A stretch of 64,000 nucleotides of DNA from Marinomonas sp. THO17 (GCF_040436405.1 NZ_AP031575.1:1120501-1184500); one strand, 5' to 3'; shown: positions 8,400 through 19,112, counted from the stretch's first letter. A program made the numbers and translations. The notes: generated from the sequence alone by a model not told the origin.

Positions 8400-11396
8400 A
8401 TGATTAAAGCCGTATTAACACTTCATATTCTGATTTACCTTATGTTCAGCAACGCTCTTTTTGCTGAACAAAGCACGGCTATAGACAAAGCATTAGCTCA
8501 ACAAAATAAAGTGAGTGCTTCAGAGCCAATCAATAAATCAAACAAGACATCAGATACTCTCACAGCAAACACAAACACCTTGCTGGGACATATGGTCGAG
8601 ATTCCACATAAGAGTCGTACCGACCAAAATCAATACCACTTTGTAATATTAGAAAACCAACTTAAGGTGCTCCTGGTTAGCGACCCTCAAGCAGAGAAAT
8701 TCTCAGCATCCTTATCAGTGAATGTGGGTAACTTTGCAGACCCTGAAACACAACCAGGTTTGGCCCATCTACTTGAACACATGTTATTTCTAGGCACTCA
8801 AAAATACCCAAAATCTGGTGATTATCAATACTACATTCACAACAATGCTGGTACCCATAATGCCTACACCAGCACAAACACCACCAACTACTTTTTTGAT
8901 GTCAAACCTTCTGCCTATGAAGGCGCATTAGATCGATTTTCACAATTCTTTATTCATCCTTTGTTTAGCGAAGCACTTACTCAGAGAGAAAAAAACGCAG
9001 TAGACGCTGAATACAAGGCCAAAATCAAGACCGACAGCCGTCGTAATAATCAAGCCTTAAAAACCTTGATCAATCCTCAACACCCATACAGCCGATTCTC
9101 AGTTGGCAATTTAAAAACTCTTAAAGACCAACCCGGCAAACCTTTAAGGCAACAGCTTCTTAAGCTTTATCAACAAGAATATTATGCTAACAATATGGCC
9201 TTGGTCCTGGTCGCCAATCTTAATCCAGAAACACTTGCCAAATTAGCACAACACTATTTTTCAGACATTCCTACCAGTGCATCGGCTCAACTGGAAAAAA
9301 AACAGTACCCTGACTTAATTCAACCTGATCAAGCACAACTGCAATTCGTTCGCTCACTCTCAGACCACAATAGCATTAGCTTTAACTACCAAATCCCTGC
9401 ACAAAATTCATACTATAAAACTCAACCAACACGCTATTTGTCTTATATTTTGGGCAACGAAAATCAACACTCTTTGTACGCCAATCTAAAGGCGCAAGAC
9501 CTCATTACAGGCATCTCAGCAACCACCAGTAAGGATTATGGACACAATGCCTTTTTTACCGTCAAAATTCATTTAACCAACAAAGGTATGTCGCAGATTG
9601 ATGAAGTTGCCAAGCAGTTTTTTGCGACCATTAGCTTACTCAAATCTTCTCCAGTCAATTCTTTGTACTTAGAGGAAGGGCTAAAACTCAGTCGCCTCAT
9701 GTTCAACAATCAAGGCTACATACAGCCCATCCAACTGGCTCGCGCCTTATCATCTCGTTTGTTAAGGATTCCCGCAATGGACTTGCTGGGTAGCTTTAGA
9801 GTGGAGCACACCGCTTCTGCTGAGGAAGTACATACCTTGTTGGATCAACTGACGCCACAACACTTATTAATTCAAATTGCCAGTCAACAAGACTTCCCAC
9901 AACACTGGGCTGCTGAGGTCAGTAAATGGCAAAAAGAAACGTATTACGATACCCAGTATAGCAATCACTTTTTTAGCCAAGACCTAATAGAAGAGATGAA
10001 CTCTGCCGTCAAAAGCACCTTAGTCAGCCTGCCACAAAAAAATGTATTCATTCCCGACAGCTTGGCATTAATTAAACAAAAAGACGACTTACCAGAAGTC
10101 GTTTATAAACAAACTGGTTTTCAGTTTTGGAATAAATCCGACCCCAGCTTCAACAAACCCACTGCCATGCATTTTCTAGCCTTTCGCTTTGACCATGCTG
10201 CAGATACCCCCAAACACATGCTCGCCAATCGTTTATGGACCAGACTTTTCAATAACAGCATTAGTGAAGCCACCTACTCTCCCTATGTTGCTGGCTTAGG
10301 TTATAGTTTTTATCCGCACGCCAATGGCGTCACTTTGCGCACTAATGGCTATTCAGATAAACAAGGAAATTATTTGGTTTGGTTAGTGGATCAACTGTTT
10401 CTCTACCGACCTGATGCTGAACGCTTTAAGGCCGCTAAACTTCAGCTGGCAAAAGACCTACTAAATCAAGCTAATCGACAAGCATTTCGCAATGCCAATA
10501 CAGCCTTTAATACACTGATTACCAAAAACAGCTTTACAAAAGAAGCATTAACCAATGCACTAAAAACACTTACCTTTGAAGACTTTGTTAACTTCATCAA
10601 GCACGCTAGAGAAAGCTTCAACCTACTTGGATACAGTACAGGTAATATCACCTCTGACGATACCAAACAGCTAGCAAACAAGCTCTATGAACGCTTTACC
10701 GGTCGACTCATTGAGCGTGCGCCCATAAAAATAGAAACCAAAACCATCACGCCATTAGAAAAGCTGCATTATCGTTTTCAATCCAACAGTGATGACAAGG
10801 TCATTTTGTATACCCTGATCGACACCAGTCATCAACAAGAAACTGAACGCAAAAGCATTCAACAAAAATGTTACTTCACCCTACTGAATAAATTGATTAA
10901 AAGCGCTTTTTATCAAGAATTACGTACCGACAAACAACTTGGTTACATTGTAGGCACGCAGGACTTAAGTGTGCGTAATACTCCTATTCTTGGGCTGCTA
11001 GTACAATCCCCCAATAAGAGCAACCAGACCATTATCAAGGCCATTGAAGACTTCCTAAATGAACAGAAAGTAAAGCTTAAAAACCTCTCTGATGAAGACT
11101 TTCATCGTGTAAAAGAAGGCATGTTGTTAGACGTCACGCGCAAAGCAAAAAATTTAGCTGAGAACGCCTTAAAAGAGTGGCACCAGATCGCCAAGTCCAC
11201 ACCAAACTTCAAAACACAAGAAGAATGGATAAACTCCATTAACAGGATAAAGAAAGACGATTTTATGGCATTTTTAAAGGAAAAGATCGAATCAAATCAA
11301 ACAACGCGAATTCTAGTACACAACCAACCAATGGATAACACTTGGCTCACACAACATGGCTGGCAAGAAACCTCAGCCACCAATCAAAGCCTCTAA
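8400..11396 (+). CDS. ptrA: Pitrilysin/insulinase-type M16 zinc protease, exported
   Basis: M16-family metalloprotease of 998 residues with a hydrophobic signal peptide (about residues 1-22, ending NALFA). The inverted zinc motif HLLEH is at residues 123-127 inside GLAHLLEHMLFLGT, with the glutamate as general base; the third zinc ligand is expected in the EREKNAVDAEYKAK-like stretch near residue 200. The large size with two M16 halves and a middle domain matches protease III, which degrades peptides in the periplasm. Its 3' end overlaps the convergent gene at 11373-11903 by 24 bases. The family is certain; assignment as PtrA rather than another long M16 protein is likely. Confidence 0.85.
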   Translation: MIKAVLTLHILIYLMFSNALFAEQSTAIDKALAQQNKVSASEPINKSNKTSDTLTANTNTLLGHMVEIPHKSRTDQNQYHFVILENQLKVLLVSDPQAEKFSASLSVNVGNFADPETQPGLAHLLEHMLFLGTQKYPKSGDYQYYIHNNAGTHNAYTSTNTTNYFFDVKPSAYEGALDRFSQFFIHPLFSEALTQREKNAVDAEYKAKIKTDSRRNNQALKTLINPQHPYSRFSVGNLKTLKDQPGKPLRQQLLKLYQQEYYANNMALVLVANLNPETLAKLAQHYFSDIPTSASAQLEKKQYPDLIQPDQAQLQFVRSLSDHNSISFNYQIPAQNSYYKTQPTRYLSYILGNENQHSLYANLKAQDLITGISATTSKDYGHNAFFTVKIHLTNKGMSQIDEVAKQFFATISLLKSSPVNSLYLEEGLKLSRLMFNNQGYIQPIQLARALSSRLLRIPAMDLLGSFRVEHTASAEEVHTLLDQLTPQHLLIQIASQQDFPQHWAAEVSKWQKETYYDTQYSNHFFSQDLIEEMNSAVKSTLVSLPQKNVFIPDSLALIKQKDDLPEVVYKQTGFQFWNKSDPSFNKPTAMHFLAFRFDHAADTPKHMLANRLWTRLFNNSISEATYSPYVAGLGYSFYPHANGVTLRTNGYSDKQGNYLVWLVDQLFLYRPDAERFKAAKLQLAKDLLNQANRQAFRNANTAFNTLITKNSFTKEALTNALKTLTFEDFVNFIKHARESFNLLGYSTGNITSDDTKQLANKLYERFTGRLIERAPIKIETKTITPLEKLHYRFQSNSDDKVILYTLIDTSHQQETERKSIQQKCYFTLLNKLIKSAFYQELRTDKQLGYIVGTQDLSVRNTPILGLLVQSPNKSNQTIIKAIEDFLNEQKVKLKNLSDEDFHRVKEGMLLDVTRKAKNLAENALKEWHQIAKSTPNFKTQEEWINSINRIKKDDFMAFLKEKIESNQTTRILVHNQPMDNTWLTQHGWQETSATNQSL

Positions 11397-11903
11397 TTTT
11401 CTCTCTTTGGCCTTCAAGCTTTCACCACCACCAGAAGGAAGCGGAATAGCGCCTTGACCGATTGGCGCAAAATCCCCCACATCGGGTTGTATCTCTTCGG
11501 TTATGTTTTCACCACTTTCATTTAACAAGCCGATTTCAGGCATCATACGCAAGCGCCTTTCCTCAATTTCTTCAGGCACATTTCCGGTAAACAATACGGT
11601 GAAAGGTGCTTCTTTGGTTCGCTTATTCACTTCATCGTATATGGCTTGTTCTCGCTCAGAGATGGCATTTTCTTCGAGATAAGTGAGACCTGACGCATCT
11701 GGAGAAATGACGAGATTAGGCTTATATTCTTCGCGAGCAGAATCGACAGGTATGACGGCAACTTCTTCTTTGGAACTCAACACCACTTGATGTTCAGCGC
11801 GAATCACCTGATTACCATAAATAATCTCCACAGGCTGACGCTCAACCGTTTGCGCCAAGCACAGTGAGGAAAAAAAACATAATGCTAAATTAACAGGTTT
11901 CAT
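11373..11903 (-). CDS. Hypothetical secreted protein
   Basis: A 176-residue protein with a short signal peptide (about residues 1-17, ending CLA) and an acidic, Pro/Glu-rich mature part without hydrophobic segments. The C-terminal third (IGQGAIPLPSGGGESLKAKE) looks unstructured. No family is recognised. It converges on the M16 protease gene and overlaps it by 24 bases, encoding its last seven residues (KLEALIGG region) antisense to the protease end. A periplasmic location is inferred only from the signal peptide. Confidence 0.65.
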   Translation of the reverse strand: MKPVNLALCFFSSLCLAQTVERQPVEIIYGNQVIRAEHQVVLSSKEEVAVIPVDSAREEYKPNLVISPDASGLTYLEENAISEREQAIYDEVNKRTKEAPFTVLFTGNVPEEIEERRLRMMPEIGLLNESGENITEEIQPDVGDFAPIGQGAIPLPSGGGESLKAKERKLEALIGG

Positions 11904-11955
11904 AGCGTCACCAAAACAGTCCCTTACTCCACTATAGAAGATTAAGGAACAATAA

Positions 11956-11987
11956 AAAAGGAATTCAGATCTCTCTGAACTCCTTTT
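11956..11987 (-). terminator. Bidirectional-looking terminator after fabV
   Basis: The arms AAAAGGA.TTCAGA and TCTGAA.TCCTTTT form a 13-pair stem with one mismatch and a four-base loop. Read on the minus strand it ends in TTTTTTATT, 32 bases past the fabV stop. Confidence 0.75.
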
Positions 11988-12018
11988 ATCGGAATGTATT
12001 TGCCGAGCTTGAATGTCT

Positions 12019-13221
12019 TTACAGACTAATCACATCAAACGTCACGTCTGGATTAACATCCGCTTCGTAATCCACGCCATCTACGCCAAAGCCAAACAAC
12101 TTCAAGAACTCATCTTTGTAAAGCTGATAATCTGTCTCTGCAAACAAGTTTCCATCATTAATTTGCGGCCACAAATCACGACAAGCTTGTTGTACGTCTT
12201 CACGCAATTCCCAGTCATCCAAACGCAGACGATTCATATCATCTGTTAATTCTGCTGGATTATGATTGTTGAACAAGCGCTCAGCAAACATGCGATAAAT
12301 TTGATCCATACAACCTTCGTGCAGACCTTTTTCACGCATTACCTTAAACACCATTGCCAAGTACAAAGGCATCACAGGAATCGCCGAAGACGCTTGCGTC
12401 ACAACCGACTTCAATACCGCAACATTCGCGCCACCATTGAGTGCTGACAATTGCGTGTTAATGGCTGAAGACGCGCGATCTAAATCTTCTTTCGCCTTAC
12501 CCAAAGCACCGTGCCAGTAGATAGGCCAAGTGATGTCAGAACCAATGTATGAATAAGCAACCGTACGCACACCTTCAGCAAGCACACCAGCGTCTTGTAG
12601 GGCTGACATCCATAATTCCCAATCTTGACCGCCCATTACGGTGGTCGTAGCAGCGACTTCTTCTTCTGTTGCTGGCTCAATCTCAGCGTCAATAATAACG
12701 TCTTTGTTAGTGTCGATGGCGGTTGAGCGATATGGCTGACCAATCGGCTTCAATACAGAACGTACGACTTCCCCCGTATCTGGCAATTTACGAACCGGAG
12801 ACGCCAAGGAGTAAACTACCATATCAACTTGACCAAGATCCGCTTTGATCAATTCGATAACCTTGTCACGCGCTTCATTTGAAAACGCATCACCATTAAT
12901 ACTTTTCGCGTACAAGCCTTCTTCTTTCGCCGCTTTATCAAACGCGGCCGCATTGTACCAGCCAGCTGTACCTGGCTTTTTCTCCGTCCCTGGTTTTTCA
13001 AAAAACACACCAATGGTTGCAGCACCAGAACCGAATGCAGCGGCAATGCGGGAAGAAAGACCATAACCACTAGAAGAACCAATCACGAGTACTTTTTTGG
13101 GGCCGTTTTCGATGGCACCATTTTTCTTAGTAAGAGCAATTTGTTCTCTCACATTTTGCTCACAGCCCACAGGGTGAGTCGTTGTACAAATAAATCCACG
13201 AATTTTTGGTTTAATGATCAT
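12019..13221 (-). CDS. fabV: Enoyl-ACP reductase FabV
   Basis: NADH-dependent trans-2-enoyl-ACP/CoA reductase of 400 residues, performing the last step of the type II fatty acid elongation cycle. It starts [20 protein letters not shown] as FabV proteins do, has the dinucleotide-binding [15 protein letters not shown] (about residues 44-59), and carries the family-specific Tyr-x8-Lys pair in [10 protein letters not shown]. FabV enzymes are typically little affected by triclosan. The gene is monocistronic, with its own terminator downstream. Confidence 0.96.
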   Translation of the reverse strand: MIIKPKIRGFICTTTHPVGCEQNVREQIALTKKNGAIENGPKKVLVIGSSSGYGLSSRIAAAFGSGAATIGVFFEKPGTEKKPGTAGWYNAAAFDKAAKEEGLYAKSINGDAFSNEARDKVIELIKADLGQVDMVVYSLASPVRKLPDTGEVVRSVLKPIGQPYRSTAIDTNKDVIIDAEIEPATEEEVAATTTVMGGQDWELWMSALQDAGVLAEGVRTVAYSYIGSDITWPIYWHGALGKAKEDLDRASSAINTQLSALNGGANVAVLKSVVTQASSAIPVMPLYLAMVFKVMREKGLHEGCMDQIYRMFAERLFNNHNPAELTDDMNRLRLDDWELREDVQQACRDLWPQINDGNLFAETDYQLYKDEFLKLFGFGVDGVDYEADVNPDVTFDVISL

Positions 13222-13389
13222 AGTATTTTCTCAACATCATGTTTCGATTACGTCTTGCCTGGCAATCCCTTCAAATGAGACAGGCAACACAAATGAGATC
13301 GCCATGATACAATAGCCGGATCCATATGTCCTGATTCTCTTTGAATACAGAATCAAATTCTTTATCCCGCGCCCTATAATGAGATCACA

Positions 13390-14631
13390 GTGCAAATATT
13401 AGTAATTGGCTATGTTTGGCCCGAACCCAACTCCTCTGCCGCCGGCAGCCGTATGATGCAATTACTGCACAGTTTTCATCAACAAAACTGGCCAATCACC
13501 TTCGCCAGCCCAGCACAACTTAGCGACCACATGGCCGATCTCAGTGAGTACAACATCAATGTGACGCAAATCGAGCTAAACAACGACAGCTTTGACCGTT
13601 TTATCGATGATTTACAACCTAACATCGTTATCTTTGATCGTTTTATGATGGAAGAACAATTCGCTTGGCGGGTTGAAAAATGCTGTCCGGACGCCTTACG
13701 TGTTCTCAACACAGAAGATTTGCATTCGCTTCGTCATGGACGTCATCAGGCGGTAAAAACCGAACGCCCTTTTCAGTTGAAGGATATGTATTCTGACTTA
13801 GGAGTGCGTGAAATCGCCGCCATACACCGCAGCGATCTTACCTTGATGATTTCAGAATACGAAACACAATTACTAAAAGACGAGTTCCAAGTACCAGAAA
13901 GCCATCTGATGTACTTACCCTTCATGCTTGAAGAAGCGCCACAAAGCACAGCTCTTCCCCTCTTTGAGGAAAGGCAGCATTTCGTCACCATAGGTAACTT
14001 TCGTCACGCCCCAAACTGGGATGCGGTACGACAGCTAAAAACACACATTTGGCCAAAAATACGTCAAGCTTTACCAACAACAGAACTGCACATTTACGGT
14101 GCTTATCCACCTCCCAAAGCCAGCCAACTACACAACCCCAAACAAGGTTTTCATATTAAGGGTTGGGCAGAAGATGCAAAACAAGTCATATCGCAAGCCC
14201 GAATTTGTTTAGCTCCAATACGTTTTGGCGCTGGTATCAAGGGCAAGTTAGTAGAAGCCATGCAAGTTGGCACACCCAGCATTACCACCAAGATAGGCGC
14301 GGAGGCCATGGCGGGACCTTGGCCCTGGAATGGCGTTATCACAGATGATGTGGATGAATTTGTTGCTGCTGCTGTGTCTCTTTATCAAGACCAAGCAAGT
14401 TGGCAACTGATGCAGAATAACGGTTTTTCCATTCTCAACGCACGCTTTCAAAGAAACGAGTGGCAAAACAAACTGATTCAACGTCTACTAAGACAAGTTC
14501 AACTCAAAGATGTGCTGAGAGATCATCACTTTTGGGGCAAAATGCTGCGACATCACAGCCTGAAAAGTACTCAATATATGTCTCAGTGGATCGCCTTAAA
14601 AAATCAGCAAGAAACCTCTGCTGAGAAATGA
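13390..14631 (+). CDS. Glycosyltransferase, GT4-like
   Basis: A 413-residue protein with a GT-B fold pattern. The N-terminal ILVIGYVWPEPNSSAAG is the sugar-acceptor domain start. The C-terminal half has FVTIGNFRHAPNWDAVRQL and then FGAGIKGKLVEAMQVGTPSITTKIGAEAM, the nucleotide-sugar-binding region of GT4 enzymes. The start is GTG, needed to keep the conserved N-terminus. TATAAT lies only nine bases upstream (13375-13380), so the message may have almost no leader. Acceptor and donor are unknown. It stands alone between fabV and a DUF1289 gene. Confidence 0.8.
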   Translation: MQILVIGYVWPEPNSSAAGSRMMQLLHSFHQQNWPITFASPAQLSDHMADLSEYNINVTQIELNNDSFDRFIDDLQPNIVIFDRFMMEEQFAWRVEKCCPDALRVLNTEDLHSLRHGRHQAVKTERPFQLKDMYSDLGVREIAAIHRSDLTLMISEYETQLLKDEFQVPESHLMYLPFMLEEAPQSTALPLFEERQHFVTIGNFRHAPNWDAVRQLKTHIWPKIRQALPTTELHIYGAYPPPKASQLHNPKQGFHIKGWAEDAKQVISQARICLAPIRFGAGIKGKLVEAMQVGTPSITTKIGAEAMAGPWPWNGVITDDVDEFVAAAVSLYQDQASWQLMQNNGFSILNARFQRNEWQNKLIQRLLRQVQLKDVLRDHHFWGKMLRHHSLKSTQYMSQWIALKNQQETSAEK

Positions 14632-14693
14632 CCTTAAGCCGTTAGCAATTACTTGGGTTGTAAATTTGAAATAAAACTCATTTGGCAGGAAGG

Positions 14694-14921
14694 TTAAGAC
14701 TGGCTCACAAATTGACTAGCCGCTTCACGTTCTCTCACCTTTTGCATAATGGCGCGCTGCCCCTCTATCGCCAAACTGCCCCATTGACTGATTTCATAAC
14801 CAGTACGATAACAACCAACACAGACATCATTATCGTCTAGATAACATACATTTACGCAAGGCGAAGGCAGCCTTTCTTGTTGAGTTGAGTTTACTTTGTG
14901 TGATTCTTTTGATGAGCTCAT
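14694..14921 (-). CDS. DUF1289 family cysteine-rich protein
   Basis: A 75-residue protein whose core SPCVNVCYLDDNDVCVGCYR matches the DUF1289 pattern of four cysteines followed by a conserved tryptophan (QWGSL). A metal-binding role is plausible from the cysteines but not shown. The ATG at 14921 has AAGG nine bases upstream and is preferred to an upstream GTG at 14957. It is followed by the yeeN-like gene on the same strand only in the sense of orientation; the two are separated by about 100 bases. Confidence 0.85.
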   Translation of the reverse strand: MSSSKESHKVNSTQQERLPSPCVNVCYLDDNDVCVGCYRTGYEISQWGSLAIEGQRAIMQKVREREAASQFVSQS

Positions 14922-15026
14922 TAGTTTGCCTTGATAAAGATAACTCTTTAGCTTCACTTTTTTACTATCAGGCGCCCTTTACAACAGAGCGCCTTGATCA
15001 CATCCGCTTTTCACGAACATATGATC

Positions 15027-15743
15027 TTAGTATTCAGCGTTATGGTAAACACGCTGAACGTCATCTAATTCATTTAGCAAATCCAGAAAACGCTCAAACT
15101 GCTCAACGTCTTCACCTTGGATTTGTGTCATGTTTTGTGCCACGAATTGAATCTCATCCATATCAAATTCCATGTCACCAAAAGCGTCTGTTAGGGCTGT
15201 TTTCGCTTTTGCATATTCGGTGTTTGGTGCAAAAACCGTCACTTTCCCGTCTTCCAGTTCAATGTCGGTCACGTCCACATCTGCCATCATCAAAGCTTCC
15301 AATACCGCTTCTTCATCATCGCCATTGAAGACAAAAATAGCACTGTGATCAAACATATGACTTACACTGCCTTGGCCACCAATCTTACATTTCACCTTAT
15401 TAAAGCAAGTGCGCACATCGCCAAAGGTACGGTTTGGGTTGTCAGACAAACAATCCACAATCACCATAGTGTTACCTGGTCCAAATCCTTCGTAACGGGC
15501 TGTATCAAAATCTTCGCCGCCACCGCCTTTCGCCTTATCAATTGCTTTGTCGATAACGTGAGTTGGCACTTGATCTTTCTTCGCACGGTCAATCAGTGAA
15601 CGCAACGCTAGGTTGCCATTTGGATCAATACCACCGGACTTTGCACAAACATAAATTTCGCGACCATATTTACTGTAAACCTTAGCTTTTTGATCTGAGG
15701 TTTTTGCCATGGACTCTTTGCGATTTTGATAGGCTCTGCCCAT
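15027..15743 (-). CDS. yeeN: YebC/PmpR family protein, YeeN subtype
   Basis: A 238-residue YebC-family protein. [20 protein letters not shown], the glycine-rich [11 protein letters not shown] and the C-terminal DDVQRVYHN are diagnostic. The N-terminus [14 protein letters not shown] and the length match E. coli YeeN rather than canonical YebC. YebC proteins have been linked to transcriptional regulation and, more recently, to translation; which applies to YeeN is unsettled. Confidence 0.88.
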   Translation of the reverse strand: MGRAYQNRKESMAKTSDQKAKVYSKYGREIYVCAKSGGIDPNGNLALRSLIDRAKKDQVPTHVIDKAIDKAKGGGGEDFDTARYEGFGPGNTMVIVDCLSDNPNRTFGDVRTCFNKVKCKIGGQGSVSHMFDHSAIFVFNGDDEEAVLEALMMADVDVTDIELEDGKVTVFAPNTEYAKAKTALTDAFGDMEFDMDEIQFVAQNMTQIQGEDVEQFERFLDLLNELDDVQRVYHNAEY

Positions 15744-15843
15744 TACGTATTCCTATTCATTACAGATTAAAAAAAAGTGATTTTAACGCTTCACTTTACC
15801 AGTGTGAACTCTTGCTAAGCAAAAGCTGCTAATCAGCGTACAA

Positions 15844-16737
15844 TTAGTCAGCCTGATTGTTCAACATAGTTGCAAATCTTTGGTCTTTATCTTGCCAGAG
15901 TTGATTGACCCATTGTTGAAATCTTTGTCGATACTCAGCATCGTTTTGATAGTCACCCAATAAGTTCATATCAATTGGCATGGTACGAATGTGTACCTTG
16001 ATTTCAGCAACTTTCCCGGATAAGTATTGAAAGAAACTGGGAATGCCTTTTGGATACACTATGGTCACGTCAATCAGCTGATGTAATTTTCCATCCATCG
16101 CATTCAATGCAAACGACAGACCACCCGCTTTGGGCATCAATAAATGCTGAAAAAGGCTGGATTGTTGGTCATGCTTAGCTTGAGTGAAACGAGTACCTTC
16201 CAAGAAATTCATGATAGACACAGGAAAATGCTGAAACTTCTCACACGCCTTTTTGGTGACCTCAATGTCTTTACCTTTCAGCTCAGGGTGTTTTTTCAGC
16301 AAAGCTGGGCTGTAACGCTTCATAAAAGGAAATTCCAATGCCCACCAAGCCAAACCAATAAAAGGAACCCAAATGAGCTCTTTCTTCAAAAAGAATTTAA
16401 TAAAAGGAATACGGCGATTGAAAATCCGCTGCAGTACTAGAATATCTACCCAAGATTGATGGTTCGCCACCAGCATGTACCAATCCTTTGCCAACAAGTC
16501 TTGTTGTCCGCTAAGAGCAATCTTGGTACGCCCGAAGTAACGCTGATTGAGATTATTCATCCCTATCCAAAAGGTCGCAATATGATCCAACCAAAGATTC
16601 AAATGCGCTCTTACAATAGCAAATGGCAAACAGCTTTTCAGTAAGGCTAAAAGCATAACAGGCAAGAAACAAAGTAAGGTATTTAATACGATCAAAGAAA
16701 AGGAAAAGACTGCTCTAATAGCAGGTAACTTGGGCAT
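15844..16737 (-). CDS. PlsC-family acyltransferase, YihG-like
   Basis: Inner-membrane lysophospholipid acyltransferase-type protein of 297 residues. An N-terminal membrane segment (about 8-35) is followed by the catalytic box NHQSWVDI, and later FLEGTRFT provides the acyl-acceptor-binding motif. The overall pattern and length fit the YihG branch, suggested to make lysophosphatidic or related lipids. Position-specific substrate cannot be read from the sequence. Confidence 0.85.
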   Translation of the reverse strand: MPKLPAIRAVFSFSLIVLNTLLCFLPVMLLALLKSCLPFAIVRAHLNLWLDHIATFWIGMNNLNQRYFGRTKIALSGQQDLLAKDWYMLVANHQSWVDILVLQRIFNRRIPFIKFFLKKELIWVPFIGLAWWALEFPFMKRYSPALLKKHPELKGKDIEVTKKACEKFQHFPVSIMNFLEGTRFTQAKHDQQSSLFQHLLMPKAGGLSFALNAMDGKLHQLIDVTIVYPKGIPSFFQYLSGKVAEIKVHIRTMPIDMNLLGDYQNDAEYRQRFQQWVNQLWQDKDQRFATMLNNQAD

Positions 16738-16974
16738 TATGGAGACTCTTTAGCATAATTTTTTTGCGCATAATACTAAAGCTGATAGAAGAATGGAAAT
16801 CCTCATTATTTACACCTCTAGCGAGTAGCCAAGTTTCCACAAGAAACTGTATAGTAAACATACGATTAGCATATTTTTATTCGAATTAGCTTGATATTTG
16901 ACGCCAATCTTATATCGAAACGACTCATTTCTGGCCGTACAAGCTGGATAAAATACAGGAATTTAAGCTCGACC

Positions 16975-18381
16975 ATGACCGCTCTTAAAGGCTTAAAGAT
17001 TCGACATAAGCTCTTTGCCGTTTTCGTTCTCAGTAACATCTTATTAATTGTTTCCATGTGGCAAGTCTTTCAATGGAGCTTTGACCGTGGCTTTGTTTCC
17101 TACGCCACCGAACGTGATCGTGATTTTCTTGAGCAAATGGCCAACCGCACCGCTAATTTGTATATCTACTATGATGACTGGTACTTCTTAGTTCAAGAAA
17201 GCCGTATGGAAAAAGAGTGGTACAAGGCCAAATTGGAAAACCTACGCGATTTGGTACCACCGCCAAGCACACCTAATTTGGATCTCATTTACCCATCACA
17301 ATATTATCGTCAGCGATTTCTTCTGTACGATCAACAACAGCATTCTATTATTGGTTCTGTTCCTTTCGCCAGTGCCGAGACACATGCCGTTAAAGTCAAT
17401 GATAGGATTGTAGGTTACGTTGGCTTGCGCTCCATTCGTGAACTGGTACAAGACCAAACTCTCCGTTTTGTAAAACAACAAGGTGAGGCCTTCCTGCTGA
17501 TCTCCGCCTTTATGCTCGCCATTGCAGCCTTGCTAACATGGCCTTTGGCACAGTGGCTGAGTCGTCCATTGAGTTCAATGCGCATGGCCACCAAGAAGCT
17601 GGCAATGGGCCAATTTGATACTCGCATTGAAGTAAAAGGTAGCGACGAATTAGCCGATTTGAGTGGTGATTTTAATCACCTTGCTTACACCTTAGAAAAT
17701 ACCCGCGAAGCGCGTAAACGATGGGTTGCAGATACCGCGCATGAGCTGCGTACTCCGGTAGCAATTTTACGTGGCGAAATTGAAGCCATGCAAGATGGTA
17801 TTATTAAGATCACACCAGAAAGTTTGGCGTCATTGCAGCATGAAGCCATACATATTGCGCGCTTAATTGATGACCTAAACCAACTTTCCATGCATGATAT
17901 GGGCAGTTTGAACTACGATATGGAAGAATTGGAATTGCAGGATATCGTCGAGCAATCTGTGCAAGCAATGACGCTTCCCTACAGCGAGGCGGGACTTGAA
18001 ATTGAATTTGAAGATCAGGAAAACGCCCCCATTATCATGACAGGCGATGCCGACAGGTTACATCAACTGTTCTCAAATTTAATAAATAATTCATTAAAGT
18101 ACACAAACGCACCTGGCAAACTAAAAGTCAGTTTATCAAAACAGGGGAAAAATGCCGTTATTCTATTTGAAGACAGTGCACCTGGCGTAAGTGATGAAGA
18201 CAAAGACCGAATTTTTGAGCAGTTCTATCGCATCGAAAATTCTCGTAACAGAGCGACTGGCGGCCGTGGATTGGGTCTGGCCATTTGTACCAACATAGTG
18301 GACGGTCATCAAGGTAACATCAGTGCCTACCATTCTCCTATTGGCGGGTTAGGCATAAAAATAGAACTCCCTTTAAACTGA
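16975..18381 (+). CDS. BaeS-like sensor histidine kinase
   Basis: Membrane histidine kinase of about 468 residues from the ATG at 16975. Order of parts: TM1 (about residues 10-35), a periplasmic domain to about 175, TM2, HAMP (RPLSSMRMATKKLAMG), HisKA with the phospho-acceptor His in DTAHELRTPVAI, and HATPase with NLINNSLKYT, DSAPGVSDED and GRGLGLAI. Translation could begin at 16891, but that extension is charged and precedes the normal start before TM1. The response regulator follows 18 bases later. The BaeS resemblance is by layout and motif; the signal is unknown. Confidence 0.85.
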   Translation: MTALKGLKIRHKLFAVFVLSNILLIVSMWQVFQWSFDRGFVSYATERDRDFLEQMANRTANLYIYYDDWYFLVQESRMEKEWYKAKLENLRDLVPPPSTPNLDLIYPSQYYRQRFLLYDQQQHSIIGSVPFASAETHAVKVNDRIVGYVGLRSIRELVQDQTLRFVKQQGEAFLLISAFMLAIAALLTWPLAQWLSRPLSSMRMATKKLAMGQFDTRIEVKGSDELADLSGDFNHLAYTLENTREARKRWVADTAHELRTPVAILRGEIEAMQDGIIKITPESLASLQHEAIHIARLIDDLNQLSMHDMGSLNYDMEELELQDIVEQSVQAMTLPYSEAGLEIEFEDQENAPIIMTGDADRLHQLFSNLINNSLKYTNAPGKLKVSLSKQGKNAVILFEDSAPGVSDEDKDRIFEQFYRIENSRNRATGGRGLGLAICTNIVDGHQGNISAYHSPIGGLGIKIELPLN

Positions 18382-18399
18382 TAAGGAAAGAGTAACGAT

Positions 18400-19077
18400 A
18401 TGAGTAAGATACTAATAATCGAAGATGAACCAAAATTGGCTGAATTGATGGGCGCTTATCTAGAACAAGCGGGGTACGAACATCATCACCTTGATCGTGG
18501 TGACATTGCTGTTAACTACATTAAAAACAACCAAGTTGATACTATCTTGCTCGATCTTATGTTGCCTGGTCTAGATGGTGTGGAAATTTGCAAACAGGTT
18601 CGCCAATTCAGCAGTGTGCCTATCATAATGGTAACGGCCAAAGCAGAAGAAATCGATCGTCTTATCGGCCTTGAGATGGGCGCTGATGATTATGTCTGTA
18701 AACCTTTCAGCCCGCGTGAAATCGTCGCTCGCGTGAAAGCTAACTTGCGCCGCGTTGAACTTGACCAAGAAGAATCACCACGTACTGATGGCTTTGATCT
18801 TGATGTGGATCGCCTTCGTGCTACTTATAAAGGTGAACTGATTGATCTGACCACCGTTGAGTTCCAATTATTACAGCTTTTGATCAAAGAACCTGGACGG
18901 GTCTTTGGTCGTGATCTGATCATGAAAAGCATTTACACCGATAGCCGTGTGGTAAGTGATCGTACCATCGACAGTCATATTAAGAAGTTACGTAAGAAAA
19001 TTTCGGCTGTTGCCCCCGAACTGAATGTTATTCATTCTGTATATGGTGCGGGATACCGTTTCGAAAACAACGACTAA
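18400..19077 (+). CDS. OmpR-family response regulator, BaeR-like
   Basis: A 225-residue response regulator with a receiver domain (IEDEPKLAEL, phospho-acceptor Asp in ILLDLMLPGLDG, Lys in VCKPFSPRE) and a C-terminal winged-helix DNA-binding domain (RDLIMKSIYTDSRVVSDRTIDSHIKKLRKK). It is the partner of the kinase directly upstream. BaeSR systems respond to envelope stress and control efflux; no efflux genes sit next to this pair. Confidence 0.9.
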   Translation: MSKILIIEDEPKLAELMGAYLEQAGYEHHHLDRGDIAVNYIKNNQVDTILLDLMLPGLDGVEICKQVRQFSSVPIIMVTAKAEEIDRLIGLEMGADDYVCKPFSPREIVARVKANLRRVELDQEESPRTDGFDLDVDRLRATYKGELIDLTTVEFQLLQLLIKEPGRVFGRDLIMKSIYTDSRVVSDRTIDSHIKKLRKKISAVAPELNVIHSVYGAGYRFENND

Positions 19078-19112
19078 TTCTCACCAAGTGTGAACAGTAA
19101 AAGGGAAACAAG

